A DNA stretch of 64,000 nt. Source: Saprospiraceae bacterium (GTDB lineage: Bacteria; Bacteroidota; Bacteroidia; Chitinophagales; Saprospiraceae). The stretch is from contig JALHQW010000031.1 of the NCBI GenBank assembly GCA_022841745.1, positions 1 through 64,000 on the forward strand, written 5' to 3'. This document shows positions 1 through 8,240 of the stretch, one piece after another (positions within the stretch are counted from its first letter, which is position 1; every line of letters starts with the position of its first letter). The notes beneath the pieces were generated by a model. That model was not told the DNA's origin. It saw only the letters and a program-made list of their open reading frames with translations, and ran no database searches. The position numbers and the translations under genes were made by a program.

Positions 1-1633
1 CGCTGCCGGAGGCACTTACGACGGCCCGGTAATAAGTGGTGGCAGCCAATGCCGCCGTCGTGTAGCTGCTCGACGTGGCGCCAGCGATGTTGTTGAAGGT
101 AACGTTGTCGGAACTGCTCCGCCACTGGTAGCTCAACGAGGGAGTGCCGCCCGTGGCGCCCACGCTCAACGTCGCCGTGCCGCCGGTGCAGATGGTGCTG
201 CCCGTCGGCTGCGAAGTAATGGAGGGCGTTGGAAACACCGTATAGGCCGCAGAGTTGGAGACCGTGCTGCAGCCCGAAGCGTTCGTCACCACGACCCGGT
301 AGTACCGGGGGGTGTTGTAGTTGTTTATCGTGATGGTCGGGGACGTGCTGCCGGGGTTCCCCGCAAGGTTCCAGTTCGAATTGTCGGCGCTCCACCACCA
401 CTGGTACGTCAGGCCAGGGCCCGCTGCCGACACCGACATCGTGCCGAACGGCGCGCCCTGGCACAGCGATAACGGGGATGGGTGCGACGTGATGACCGGC
501 GGCGCCGACACCGTGTAGGTGGCAGGGTTGGAGACCCTGCTGCAGCCCGCAGCATTCGTCACCACGACCTGGTAGTACCGGGGGGTGTCGTAGTTGTTTA
601 TCGTGATGGTCGGGGACGTGCTGCCGGGGTTCCCCGCAAGGTTCCAGTTCAAATTATCGGCGCTCCACCACCACTGGTACGTCAGGCCAGGGCCCGCTGC
701 CGACACCGACATCGTGCCGTACGGCGCACCCTGGCACAGCGATAACGGGGATGGGTGCGACGTGATGACCGGACTGGCGTCGGTCTCGACGACCGCACCG
801 TACACCACTAGGAACTCAACGGCACCGCCGGCCTGCACATAGGCAGTTACGCTAACACCGAGCGAGGTCTGGCCGGAGGACAGGTTCACGTTGTAGGTGT
901 CGATGTCGAGGTTGGCCGCCGTCGAGCCGCTCAGGGTGTTGTCGCCCACGTACTGCCCGTTGACGTACAGGTACTCGCCCTTGTAGCCGTCCCCCTCGTG
1001 GACGATGAGCGTCACCTTCCCGCTGCTGCTGCAGCTGCTCTGGAACCCCGCGAAGGTGTGGCTCACGTTGGAGGGCCACTGGAGGTACCAGTTCTTGTAC
1101 ACGCTCAGGCTCTTGGCCGGCAGCGAGGCACCCTCGTAAACGACCACCAGCGACCAGTTGCCGAAGGCGGTGTAGGAAGCGGTGTAGGGCCATGAGTTCG
1201 ACCAATCGAGGTTGTCGACTGTATAGTTCCCGCTGCCGCCCACCAGCGACGTCACGTCGGCGAAATAGCCGTAAAAGGTATGGGGCTGTCCGTTCACGTA
1301 CGAACCCCACCAGCCCTCCTGGTAGTTGACGGTGTTCCCGTTCAGGGTCACGGCGGGGTCGTTGACCCCCGAGGTGGCCCAGTACAGGTAGGCCGCCTTT
1401 ACCGTGGTGCCCCCGGGCAGGCCCAGGTAGGCGCTCGTCGGCTGCTGGAAGTTGGAGCCCCAGTCGTCAACCGTCTCGGAGTTGCCGATGACCGTGTAGC
1501 CGTATGAGCCCGTGAAGGTGGCGTGAAGGGTCTGGGCCTCAAGACTTGACAAACCCACGACCATGATGAAAAGTGCTGGTAAAAACAACTTGGGGAAGGC
1601 CCCCATGGAACTGATAGTAAACTTTTGCCTCAT
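1..1633 (-). CDS. Secreted Ig-like repeat protein, 3' part missing
   Basis: The minus frame is open from an ATG at 1633 to the window edge, so the C-terminus is missing. Residues 1-34 form a signal peptide ending near SSLEAQ. The next 230 residues or so are a Gly/Tyr/Ser-rich beta domain (WSLVVVYEGASL), followed by Ig-like modules that start PVITSHPSPLSLCQG and contain LTYQWWWSADN and YYQVVVTNAAGCS. Such modules are common in large Bacteroidota surface or secreted proteins that end in a type IX secretion tag; that tag would lie outside the window. An in-frame ATG at 1702 would add 23 residues but gives a poorer signal peptide. The role is unknown; adhesion or matrix is a guess. Confidence 0.8.
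   Translation of the reverse strand, partial: MRQKFTISSMGAFPKLFLPALFIMVVGLSSLEAQTLHATFTGSYGYTVIGNSETVDDWGSNFQQPTSAYLGLPGGTTVKAAYLYWATSGVNDPAVTLNGNTVNYQEGWWGSYVNGQPHTFYGYFADVTSLVGGSGNYTVDNLDWSNSWPYTASYTAFGNWSLVVVYEGASLPAKSLSVYKNWYLQWPSNVSHTFAGFQSSCSSSGKVTLIVHEGDGYKGEYLYVNGQYVGDNTLSGSTAANLDIDTYNVNLSSGQTSLGVSVTAYVQAGGAVEFLVVYGAVVETDASPVITSHPSPLSLCQGAPYGTMSVSAAGPGLTYQWWWSADNLNWNLAGNPGSTSPTITINNYDTPRYYQVVVTNAAGCSRVSNPATYTVSAPPVITSHPSPLSLCQGAPFGTMSVSAAGPGLTYQWWWSADNSNWNLAGNPGSTSPTITINNYNTPRYYRVVVTNASGCSTVSNSAAYTVFPTPSITSQPTGSTICTGGTATLSVGATGGTPSLSYQWRSSSDNVTFNNIAGATSSSYTTAALAATTYYRAVVSASGS
236..781 (-). repeat. Two near-identical 273-bp tandem Ig-module repeats
   Basis: Units at 236-508 and 509-781 are offset by exactly 273 bp (91 codons) and differ at only a small number of bases. 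They encode consecutive Ig modules of the secreted protein. The module next to them (below 236) is clearly more diverged, so this pair is a recent duplication or has been homogenised. Confidence 0.85.
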
Positions 1634-1747
1634 CAGGGCTGGGGCGAAAACAGCAAGAGGGAAAACAGGCTTCCCAATGTTCGGTGTTCGTTCTTTAAAC
1701 ATTTCTGTGTTTGTTTTTCCATCCATAGGGATGGTTTTTGTTAATTA

Positions 1748-1936
1748 AATGCGTTCGGATTTAAAAATTCCTGCTTCATTGACATGACAACATCCCCTAT
1801 CCCCCTTCAAAGGGGGAGTTATTGTCGGCTAACCTGTTCATTTTGAGCAATTTAGCACGGGGCAAATTCCCCTTTAGGAGGGGGTTAGGGGGATATCAGT
1901 GACAAAGGCGGCAAGTAAAAATTACTTCCGAACACC
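1748..1936. repeat. Imperfect foldback (MITE/REP-like) element
   Basis: The left part ATCCCCTATCCCCC...AAAGGGGGAGTT is mirrored by AATTCCCCTTTAGG...GGGGGAT on the right. The outer flanks also match in inverse orientation (GTTCGGA at each end). It lies in the promoter region of the Ig-repeat gene. A related CCCCTAA-AAAGGGGAATTTT core occurs near 29763 inside the primase gene, so this seems to be a dispersed family. The ends are approximate. Confidence 0.5.
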
Positions 1937-2031
1937 TCTATTATGTAGCAGTAAAAATGCTATGCGCCCGCCTTCTAAAAGAATGGCCGGAGGGCGCGAG
2001 TCCCCTCCAGACCAGTTCGATTAAGTAACGA

Positions 2032-2202
2032 TTAAAAAATAACTTCCAAAGGTTGACAGATGAACGAGTAGTTCCATTGAGGCAGCGTGTCAGAAAAAAG
2101 AATGTACTGGTCGAGGTTGTCTTTAAACTCCTCGTTCACCTTCCTCACATTAGCGGAACGGAAATGAGCGTTGAATGACAGACAAGCAACTGTCGTATAA
2201 TT
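2032..2202 (-). pseudogene. C-terminal remnant of an unidentified gene
   Basis: A 56-residue frame without a good start ends at a TAA at 2032. It reads like real protein (VRKVNEEFKDNLDQYILF, then PQWNYSFICQPLEVIF). Upstream on the same strand the frame is closed by TGA at 2203-2205, while the neighbouring frame there reads PGEYLEIIRQLLVCHS, which suggests a frameshift around 2180-2200. It is most likely the tail of a decayed gene. I do not recognise the family. Confidence 0.35.
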
Positions 2203-2326
2203 TCAAGGTATTCGCCGGGCTGTTGTGATAATCGTAGCCAGCAACCTTTTACCAAAATATATTGGCCGGAGCTTGTCAACAATCGCGTAAAAGAATGGCA
2301 ACAAATGTCAATTCAGCCATACACCA

Positions 2327-3151
2327 TTAGGCTGCTTTCTCCCGGAATACAGAAGGCGGCACTCCTGTTCGCGTTCTGAAAAAATTGCTGAACGACTGAA
2401 GGTCGTTGAAGTTCAGCTCATCGGAAATTTCCTGTATGGTGAAGCCAGTGTACTTAAGCAGTCTCTTTGCCTCCAAAAGCCTTCGGTCGTTGATGATTTG
2501 GATGGGGGTCTTGTCAATGTACTTCTTGAAAATATTGGAGAGTGTCTTGGGTGATTTGTGAAGCAGCCTTGCATAGTCGGCGACGGTGGTGTACCTCCTG
2601 AAATTCTTCTCCACCAAATAATTGTACTCCCTAATCAGCCCTACGTTTACATTGTCGGCGGGCAGGTTGTGATTCTGCCTCTTGTAGGTTCTCACACAAA
2701 GAATGAGAAAGCGCTGGAGCAGGCTTTTCAGCATTTCCAACTTGTAATCGTCCTGCTCGTCCATTTCCATCATGAACACCTGCCAGAGCAGTTCAAACTG
2801 CTTGAGGCGTTCCTTCGGAATCACGATTTTCGGTACATGGGCCTCGCCGAAAAAGAGCAGGCCCCGGCAGCCGAGCTCGTCGTTGTCCTGAACGCAATAA
2901 AACTGTCTATTGAACTGGATGACGTTCATTCGCTCGAACTGGAACCTATCTATATTGTAGTATTCTGTGAGAAAAATAACACAGTCTTTATGAATGGATA
3001 CCACCTCGTTGTCAATCATGAACTGGGCCATCTCGCCCGTGTTCCAGATGATGCTCAGCCCCGTCTTGATATCCATGTCGAACATATAGCTCCGTTCCGG
3101 GACGATTTCGGCGACGAAGATGGTTTCGTTGATTTTGGTCTGGAATTTCAT
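2327..3151 (-). CDS. AraC family transcriptional regulator
   Basis: This 274-residue protein has an N-terminal beta-rich effector domain (about residues 15-110) and a C-terminal double helix-turn-helix of the AraC type (about 190-270). The second helix pair has the family signature FNDLQSFSNFFRTRTGVPPSVFR. It should bind DNA next to a promoter and respond to a small ligand or partner protein. The neighbours do not identify its target. The start is the first ATG of the open frame and leaves 64 bp to the upstream gene on the same strand. Confidence 0.85.
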   Translation of the reverse strand: MKFQTKINETIFVAEIVPERSYMFDMDIKTGLSIIWNTGEMAQFMIDNEVVSIHKDCVIFLTEYYNIDRFQFERMNVIQFNRQFYCVQDNDELGCRGLLFFGEAHVPKIVIPKERLKQFELLWQVFMMEMDEQDDYKLEMLKSLLQRFLILCVRTYKRQNHNLPADNVNVGLIREYNYLVEKNFRRYTTVADYARLLHKSPKTLSNIFKKYIDKTPIQIINDRRLLEAKRLLKYTGFTIQEISDELNFNDLQSFSNFFRTRTGVPPSVFREKAA

Positions 3152-3215
3152 GTGAAAAAATGTTTTGCATCATAGAGACCCCAAAAAGGGTGGGAAAGGC
3201 TATCACTTAGCACAC

Positions 3216-3971
3216 TTATTTCAAAAAAGCCCCCTTCAGGACCATGGGCAAAGGTAGAAAAATACACCCGGCCAGCACGGGGTAAAAAGTCGCCGACCAA
3301 AAAGGAGAAACAGCTTCTTTAACAAAAGCCTGGTGCAGCACCAAGGGTGTGCGTCTGCCCATGGAATCGCTATTCGACTGTGCGCTAAATACGAACATAG
3401 CAAATTGGTTATTGGGTCTTTCATAATTTTGAACATCGCCATTGAGATACCAGAAGAGTATGTCCCTCATTAAATCCATCTCATGTCCTCCGTACCCTCT
3501 CAGGGAATAAACGTTCTTTTCAAGCCTGTATAGGAGCGCAATACGCCATACTGTCAATAGGAAAAACATGTTGAATTCGTCACTACCCAACTTATCGAAA
3601 GTCTTGTAGGTGATGCCGCCCGGCGAAATAAAATCCGAGTAATTTTTCCCATACCTTGCATCGCCACAATTCGTCAATGCCAAGATTACCTCACTTTCCA
3701 GATGCCCCATCCTTTTCTCGCATTCAGGGCAGAAATAACAATCTCTGCTATGTGGGTTTTGCTTGATGGTCGTAGAGGAATTGTCAAGCCTACTCTTTCC
3801 ATAGAACTCATCAATGAGCAATTCTGCTGTGCTGATTTTATAGGACAGTTCATAGTCTCTTTTGCCAATCGCCTTCTTTAAAAGTGCGGCAGAAATGATG
3901 TGGGAATTCCGCTGAGTTGCCTTTTTTTCCAAGCATAATAGGCAATCATTATCAGGAATTCTTTGTTTCAT
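3216..3971 (-). CDS. HNH-nuclease-like protein with two zinc CxxC pairs
   Basis: The start chosen is the ATG at 3971. The open frame continues upstream to 4310, but that stretch (GC-rich, Pro/Thr/Ala-rich translation) looks non-coding. From the start, residues 9-12 are CLLC, then NSHIISAALL at about 22-31, and YFCPECEKRMGHLESE at about 76-91. CxxC, a conserved SHI(I) and a second CxxC are the layout of a set of HNH-like proteins found near phages and defence genes. The rest is helical and hydrophobic in patches. I infer a nuclease-like fold; the biological role is unknown. Confidence 0.6.
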   Translation of the reverse strand: MKQRIPDNDCLLCLEKKATQRNSHIISAALLKKAIGKRDYELSYKISTAELLIDEFYGKSRLDNSSTTIKQNPHSRDCYFCPECEKRMGHLESEVILALTNCGDARYGKNYSDFISPGGITYKTFDKLGSDEFNMFFLLTVWRIALLYRLEKNVYSLRGYGGHEMDLMRDILFWYLNGDVQNYERPNNQFAMFVFSAQSNSDSMGRRTPLVLHQAFVKEAVSPFWSATFYPVLAGCIFLPLPMVLKGAFLK

Positions 3972-4313
3972 AAAACGCTTTCGTTTGTTGATTAAGTGGC
4001 GATAAAGATAGTAGACATGAAACACTTTACCATTTCGTGGGTCAGCCTGGGCTACAAGCCTCGCAGTCAGCGAAACCCGGTCGAGCCAAAAAGCAGGGGC
4101 GGCGTCCATCGGTCGCCGCTGCTGCTGCGGGAGCGCCGCCGCTGCCTTTTGAACAAGCGGCGAGCGGAGTGAGAAATGAGCGGTGAGAAAGGCTGCGGCG
4201 GTGCGTTGGGGTTTCGTCGGCTGCACCGCTGAAAACGGGTGGGTGGGGGAGGTGGTGGGTTTTTTAGTTGGCAGTTCGACAGTTGGCAGTAGGTCCTTCC
4301 AGGATGACAAATG
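3972..4313. other. Gene-free stretch with CAGTTGGCAGT repeat
   Basis: No convincing gene. The left part is the probable promoter of the HNH-like gene. The middle is GC-rich low-complexity sequence (4080-4250). At 4267-4293 lies GTTGGCAGTTCGACAGTTGG, one copy of a dispersed short repeat also seen at 11734, 17418 and, weaker, 20645. Confidence 0.5.
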
Positions 4314-4346
4314 CGCCCCTTTGCCCGTTAGCCGGGCAAAGGGGCG
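4314..4346 (-). terminator. Hairpin downstream of the DUF6166 gene
   Basis: A perfect 14-bp stem (CGCCCCTTTGCCCG and its complement) with a 5-nt loop begins 8 bp past the stop codon at 4354. There is no long T-run after it, so termination is inferred from position and stem strength. Confidence 0.55.
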
Positions 4347-4353
4347 TTTGAGT

Positions 4354-4698
4354 TCAGGCTGTCACCTCATCGAGGAGGGGCAGGACGTGCGTGGCGTTGA
4401 ACTCTGCCAAATCCAGCACGAGGTCGAAACTGTCCTCCTCGATAGCGACGAGGAAACGCCACTTGAAGTCTTGGTAGATTCGACGGGCAATGTCCTTGCC
4501 ATAGAGTTCGTGGCAGATGGCGTAGGCGAGTTGCGCCGGACCGCTGCCGCCATAGCCCCAGTTGAAGCCGTCGGGCGAATGGCTGACGAATTTCAAACTC
4601 TTGGCGTGGCTCAGGGCTTTGCCATTTAGCCAGACCTTGCAAGCGCCACCGTGCGCCGTTTCGGGTCGGTAGCCTTTTAATTTTGTGGTGTTTTCCAT
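4354..4698 (-). CDS. DUF6166 family protein
   Basis: A 114-residue soluble protein. Its start, its length and segments such as GYRPETAHGGACKVWLNGK and FNWGYGGSGPAQLAYAICHE match the small DUF6166 family found on plasmids, conjugative elements and phages. The biochemical function is unknown. It follows the ArdC gene on the same strand after 86 bp and is probably part of the same accessory transcript. An upstream ATGATGAAT-type low-complexity stretch (4715-4760) separates the two. Confidence 0.75.
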   Translation of the reverse strand: MENTTKLKGYRPETAHGGACKVWLNGKALSHAKSLKFVSHSPDGFNWGYGGSGPAQLAYAICHELYGKDIARRIYQDFKWRFLVAIEEDSFDLVLDLAEFNATHVLPLLDEVTA

Positions 4699-4784
4699 GA
4701 CGAGAAAAAGTTGAATGATGAGTTTTTGAATGATGAACGATAAATGATGAATGATGAATTGGGCGGCAGCCTGAACCGGGTTGG

Positions 4785-5678
4785 TCAGGCTGTCGGCTCG
4801 GTGAGTTCGGTTGGCTCTTGGTTCTCAATGATTTGCAAAGGCGAAATCAGATAGTCGGCGGCACATTGGGCGGCGCTGGCGGCGGTCATCAGCAGGCGTG
4901 CATCGCCGTTCAGCGTGGCAATCCAGGATTGGAGGTAAGCGGCGCTGCTCTCGACCAGTTCCTCCATGACGATGCTGCAATGAGCGCACAGAAAGCAGGC
5001 GGACATTTCAGCCACCAACTCTTCACGGCTGTATTTTTCGTCACCAAATTTTGTGGGTTCAATTCTGTTGAGGCGGTTAGGGTGTCCCGTCCAATGGCTC
5101 AACTCGTGGAAGTAGGTCAGGTAGTAATGTTCCCGGCTTTGAAAGTCGGTCAGGGCGGGCATTTTCACCACATCGAGGGCGGGGTTGTAGGCGGGTTCGC
5201 CGGGGCGCAACTCGTGGGGGTTGGCGGTCAGGACGGCTTCGCAAACGTCAATCCGGGCGGGCTGTTCGGGCTGCTCGTCCTTGAACATATCGGCGGTGAA
5301 TCCCTCGATGTCCAGCACATTGAAAACCCTGTATTCGTACACGAATGGCACTACTTTTTCCGCTTCCTTCCTCGTGTCCACCCGCTTGCCGTCGGCGTCG
5401 AAAAACAGCATTTTCCAGAAGTAAACTGGGAGCGATTTTGCGCCCTTGCGGATACGGTATCCAGCGTCGCCGATTTGCTTGAAGGTGGCGAAGCGTGGCA
5501 CGTCGAAGCCGTCCAACAGAAAGCGGTTGATGCCCGTGTAAACGTGACCCGAAAAATGGTTGCAGGGTGCACCCATGTGGATGCGGTTCCAGGTCTTGCG
5601 CCAAGGCACGACGCCGCTTTCCAATTGGGTTATAATTCGGGCGGTCATTTCTTGAAACTTATCAGATGCCTTATTCAT
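4785..5678 (-). CDS. ardC: ArdC-type antirestriction protein
   Basis: From the ATG at 5678 the protein starts MNKASDKFQEMTARIITQLE, as ArdC proteins do. Residues 1-130 match the ArdC N-terminal ssDNA-binding domain (GVVPWRKTW, NHFSGHVYTGINRFLL). A C-terminal zinc metallopeptidase-like domain follows with HELSHWTGHPNRLNR (HExxH-like helix variant, about residue 190). ArdC protects incoming plasmid DNA from restriction during conjugation. An open frame runs 32 codons further upstream but has no sign of coding. The gene supports a mobile or plasmid origin for this region. Confidence 0.88.
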   Translation of the reverse strand: MNKASDKFQEMTARIITQLESGVVPWRKTWNRIHMGAPCNHFSGHVYTGINRFLLDGFDVPRFATFKQIGDAGYRIRKGAKSLPVYFWKMLFFDADGKRVDTRKEAEKVVPFVYEYRVFNVLDIEGFTADMFKDEQPEQPARIDVCEAVLTANPHELRPGEPAYNPALDVVKMPALTDFQSREHYYLTYFHELSHWTGHPNRLNRIEPTKFGDEKYSREELVAEMSACFLCAHCSIVMEELVESSAAYLQSWIATLNGDARLLMTAASAAQCAADYLISPLQIIENQEPTELTEPTA

Positions 5679-5783
5679 GGCTGTTTGATTTGAAGGTGGA
5701 GGAAAAAACCCGCCGTTCCGAGCATTCGGAACGGTCGGGTGCGCTCCGGATGGAGCGATGGCGACAAACGACAACAGTTCCTT

Positions 5784-6638
5784 TCAGGATGACAACTTCT
5801 CGCCTGACTCCTTGAACTTTTGCAACAGGTAGCGGTATTTCTTCCTTCCCTTTTCGATGAAATCGCTGTCACGGTGGAAGGGGACGATATGGACGGCGTA
5901 GGGCGGGCGTTTCTGCACCCCGACGAAATAGAACCACTCGGCACGGCTGCCGTCGAGGTAGAAAGCGGCTTGGCGGTCGTAGTCGTAGGCATCGAGCAGT
6001 TCGGTAAAGCGTTCCCCGCTCCATGCGGACGTGGTTTTCACGTCGAAAACCGCCTTGCGGCAAGCGATGTCGAATTGTGCCTTGCAGGGCAAGCCCGTTT
6101 CCTTGTCCGTCCAAACCCTCGGCTTTTCGTAGGAAAGCCGCCGGAACTTGGGCTGGCTGGCAAGGAAGCCGCCGAAGTCGCCGATATAGGCATCCTTCAT
6201 TTGCCGGATGGCTTCCCACTCGGAGGGGCGCAAGTTCCAAATAGGGTCGCCGCTGCGGGCGTGTTCCAGCGTGACGGCATGAAAGGCTTGCCCGAACACA
6301 AGGCAGCGTTCCGGGTATCTGATTTCCTCGCCCTGCAATTTGGCTTTGAAGCGGGTCAATCGGGCGTTGCTGATTGCGGGGATTCGGCGGATATGTCCGT
6401 CCGGCAACTCGGCAAGCGGCACGGATGCCTCGAAGCCCAAATGACTGAACAGGTTCAGGTAGTTCACAAGGCTGGCACGGGTGAGACACTCGGTTTTTGC
6501 CGTCCATTTTATGAGCATGGTTTCGAGCGTTTCCGGGGTCAGGTTGGTGAAGATGTCGCCGTAATGGGTGGCAACGGTCTGGCTGGCAGGGGCAATGGCG
6601 AGGTCTGCCAAGCGGGTGTTGGTGGTTGTCATTTGCAT
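5784..6638 (-). CDS. PD-(D/E)XK nuclease-like protein, RecE/DUF3799 type
   Basis: From ATG 6638 the protein has 284 residues. An N-terminal helical part is followed by FGQAFHAVTLEH, which is typical of exonuclease VIII-like proteins, and by the nuclease core AQFDIACRKAVFDVKTT, where D, D and K fit the PD-(D/E)XK metal site. This family supplies 5'-3' dsDNA resection for recombination in phages and conjugative elements. No RecT annealase is obvious; the next gene upstream is a candidate partner only by position. Starts at 6638 and 6632 are both possible. Confidence 0.75.
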   Translation of the reverse strand: MQMTTTNTRLADLAIAPASQTVATHYGDIFTNLTPETLETMLIKWTAKTECLTRASLVNYLNLFSHLGFEASVPLAELPDGHIRRIPAISNARLTRFKAKLQGEEIRYPERCLVFGQAFHAVTLEHARSGDPIWNLRPSEWEAIRQMKDAYIGDFGGFLASQPKFRRLSYEKPRVWTDKETGLPCKAQFDIACRKAVFDVKTTSAWSGERFTELLDAYDYDRQAAFYLDGSRAEWFYFVGVQKRPPYAVHIVPFHRDSDFIEKGRKKYRYLLQKFKESGEKLSS

Positions 6639-6769
6639 AGAAGTGAGAAAGTGAGAGGGTGAGAAGTGAGAGCGCACTACCCTACCCTTTCGGTGAAAGA
6701 AAGTTTGAAAAGCGGCGGCTTCCCTACGGGGAGCAGGGACAGCCGCCACCAAGCAAGTAGATGGTACGT

Positions 6770-7411
6770 TCAGGCTGCGACCGCTTCCGCCTCGGCTTCT
6801 TCGGGGTGTCCGTTCAATTCGATGACCGGGTGCGGCGGGTTCCAGTTCAGCGAAAACTCGATGCGGGCGTCCCCGGTGGTCGTTTCTTCCCGCCAGAATT
6901 CCAGCCCTTCGGTGACCCGGAACAGGGTTTCCTTGTCGCCCTTCTCCAATTTCTTGTAGCTGAACTCCGCCATGAAATACTTCTTGCCGGGGGCTTCCGG
7001 GTCTTTGCATTCCTTCTCGACGGGGCGGGCGGTCAAGACCACATCGCAGGGCGTCACATCATCGTAGAACATTTCATTGGCGGCAAGCCGCATGAAGTTC
7101 TCGACGCTGTACCCATGAAACAGCACGGCGCAGACTTGCCGGGCTTCATTGAGGAAGAAGAACTCCGCCCAACGCTTTTTGCCCATGCCCAAAATGTTAT
7201 CGTTGAAGATGCGGTAGGCTACGGGGATGAAGCTGAACTCCTCCCCTTTCTTGGTCAGCGACACGTCGCCGTTGAGGTTGAAATTGCCCTTGCTGGCGTC
7301 GAAGCGGATTTGGCGGGGGTAGCCGGGCAGGTAGCGTAGGTTGAAGACCTCGCCCGTTTTCTTATCAATCAGGTTGCCGTTGGCGCTGGTGATTGGAAGC
7401 AGATTTTTCAT
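6770..7411 (-). CDS. Conserved hypothetical protein next to RecE-like nuclease
   Basis: A 213-residue soluble protein. The N-terminus reads MKNLLPITSANGNLIDKKTG, then a beta-rich middle, and the C-terminal 15 residues are very Ala/Glu-rich. I do not recognise a family. It lies 131 bp upstream of the nuclease on the same strand. In phage and plasmid recombination cassettes the nuclease partner is often a ssDNA-binding or annealing protein; the acidic tail would suit an SSB-like role, but this is inference. Confidence 0.65.
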   Translation of the reverse strand: MKNLLPITSANGNLIDKKTGEVFNLRYLPGYPRQIRFDASKGNFNLNGDVSLTKKGEEFSFIPVAYRIFNDNILGMGKKRWAEFFFLNEARQVCAVLFHGYSVENFMRLAANEMFYDDVTPCDVVLTARPVEKECKDPEAPGKKYFMAEFSYKKLEKGDKETLFRVTEGLEFWREETTTGDARIEFSLNWNPPHPVIELNGHPEEAEAEAVAA

Positions 7412-7661
7412 AGTAAAAAATAATTAAATGTGAATTGAAAAAGGATGCAGTGTTTGACCGGGATACTGCGCCCCCTGCCCAAACTGTTGCCGCACAGGGA
7501 GGGAAAAGCGGGTTTCTCTTTCAGATTTATTCCGGCTATGCCCGGAAAAGGCTATTTCTCAAAGGAATTGCTAACGAAAACTAAGCCCGTACTACTTGCG
7601 CAAGAGGAAGAAAAAGCGCCGGGGATAACGCCCCCCGACAGGGCGGTTTTCTCACAGTATG
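7412..7661. other. Intergenic region, no gene seen
   Basis: AT-rich promoter-like sequence lies directly upstream of the 6770-7411 gene. Near the right end, GC-rich inverted matches around 7618-7655 may form a terminator for the gene to the right. I see no gene here. Confidence 0.4.
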
Positions 7662-7991
7662 TCAAAGCAAAAGCTCGTATAAGATTTCAGCCAGTTCCCT
7701 TTCATCCAAGCCGCCCCAAGCGGTGATTTTGTAGCGGTCGCCACCTTCGGAAAGGGTATCGGCTTCAATACCTGCCACCTTGCTTTTCCGGCTGAAAAAA
7801 CGGTGGGACTGCTCGGTGAAGGGCGGCACTACGGGCAACCTGCCGTGCAGGCAAACCACGTCGTATTCCTGAAAACCGGGGGTGATGGAAAAATGCTCGG
7901 TGGGGCGCAAGGTGCGCTCCTCGTAGTAGGCTTCGGCAGCGGCAATCCTGCCAGCCTCGACGCTTTGGGAGAGATAAGTTGTGTCTGTCAT
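7662..7991 (-). CDS. Small hypothetical plasmid protein
   Basis: From ATG 7991 the protein has 109 residues (MTDTTYLSQSVEAGR...). It is acidic, with no membrane segment, and has a C-terminal helix LDERELAEILYELLL. The family is not recognised. It diverges from the Ala-rich gene at 8241, and the AT-rich 8000-8240 interval should hold promoters for both. The open frame continues 20 codons upstream into AT-rich sequence, which I consider leader. Confidence 0.6.
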   Translation of the reverse strand: MTDTTYLSQSVEAGRIAAAEAYYEERTLRPTEHFSITPGFQEYDVVCLHGRLPVVPPFTEQSHRFFSRKSKVAGIEADTLSEGGDRYKITAWGGLDERELAEILYELLL

Positions 7992-8051
7992 TTGTCTAAT
8001 GTTTTGATTAAAATCTGTTGTAAAAATACAAATTAAAAACCTATTTGTCAA

Positions 8052-8240
8052 TACCCTGCATTAAATATTTATTCTACCTATGATAAATATAAATACATAT
8101 TAAAAACCCACTTTGTCGCAAACCACCTATCCGACAACAAATGGGATGAATCACTTTAGTGAAATAAAAATACATAAAAATAACCTAAATTACATGAATA
8201 ATACAAATTAAAAGCCTAAATTACATGAAAATTACGACAT
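8052..8240. promoter_or_regulatory. AT-rich divergent promoter region with direct repeat
   Basis: Strongly AT-rich sequence between divergent genes. CCTAAATTACATGAA occurs at 8184-8198 and again at 8215-8229, and TCACTTTAGTGA near 8151 is a small dyad. These suggest operator and promoter functions; no box is certain. Confidence 0.4.

Noticed and set aside
1938-2020. tRNA-like fold: TAGCA-loop-TGCTA, a variable-arm-like hairpin, then GAGGG...CCCTC and a terminal ACCAG
   Set aside because: No acceptor stem and no D-arm can be formed, and the T-loop lacks TTC; at best a chance likeness or a decayed tRNA.
3972-4310. 113-codon N-terminal extension of the HNH-like gene
   Set aside because: GC-rich, low-complexity translation that includes a dispersed repeat; the protein makes sense only from ATG 3971.
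4818-6662. Two long plus-strand open frames (4818-5693, 5820-6662)
   Set aside because: Antisense to ArdC and to the RecE-like gene, whose motifs are clear.
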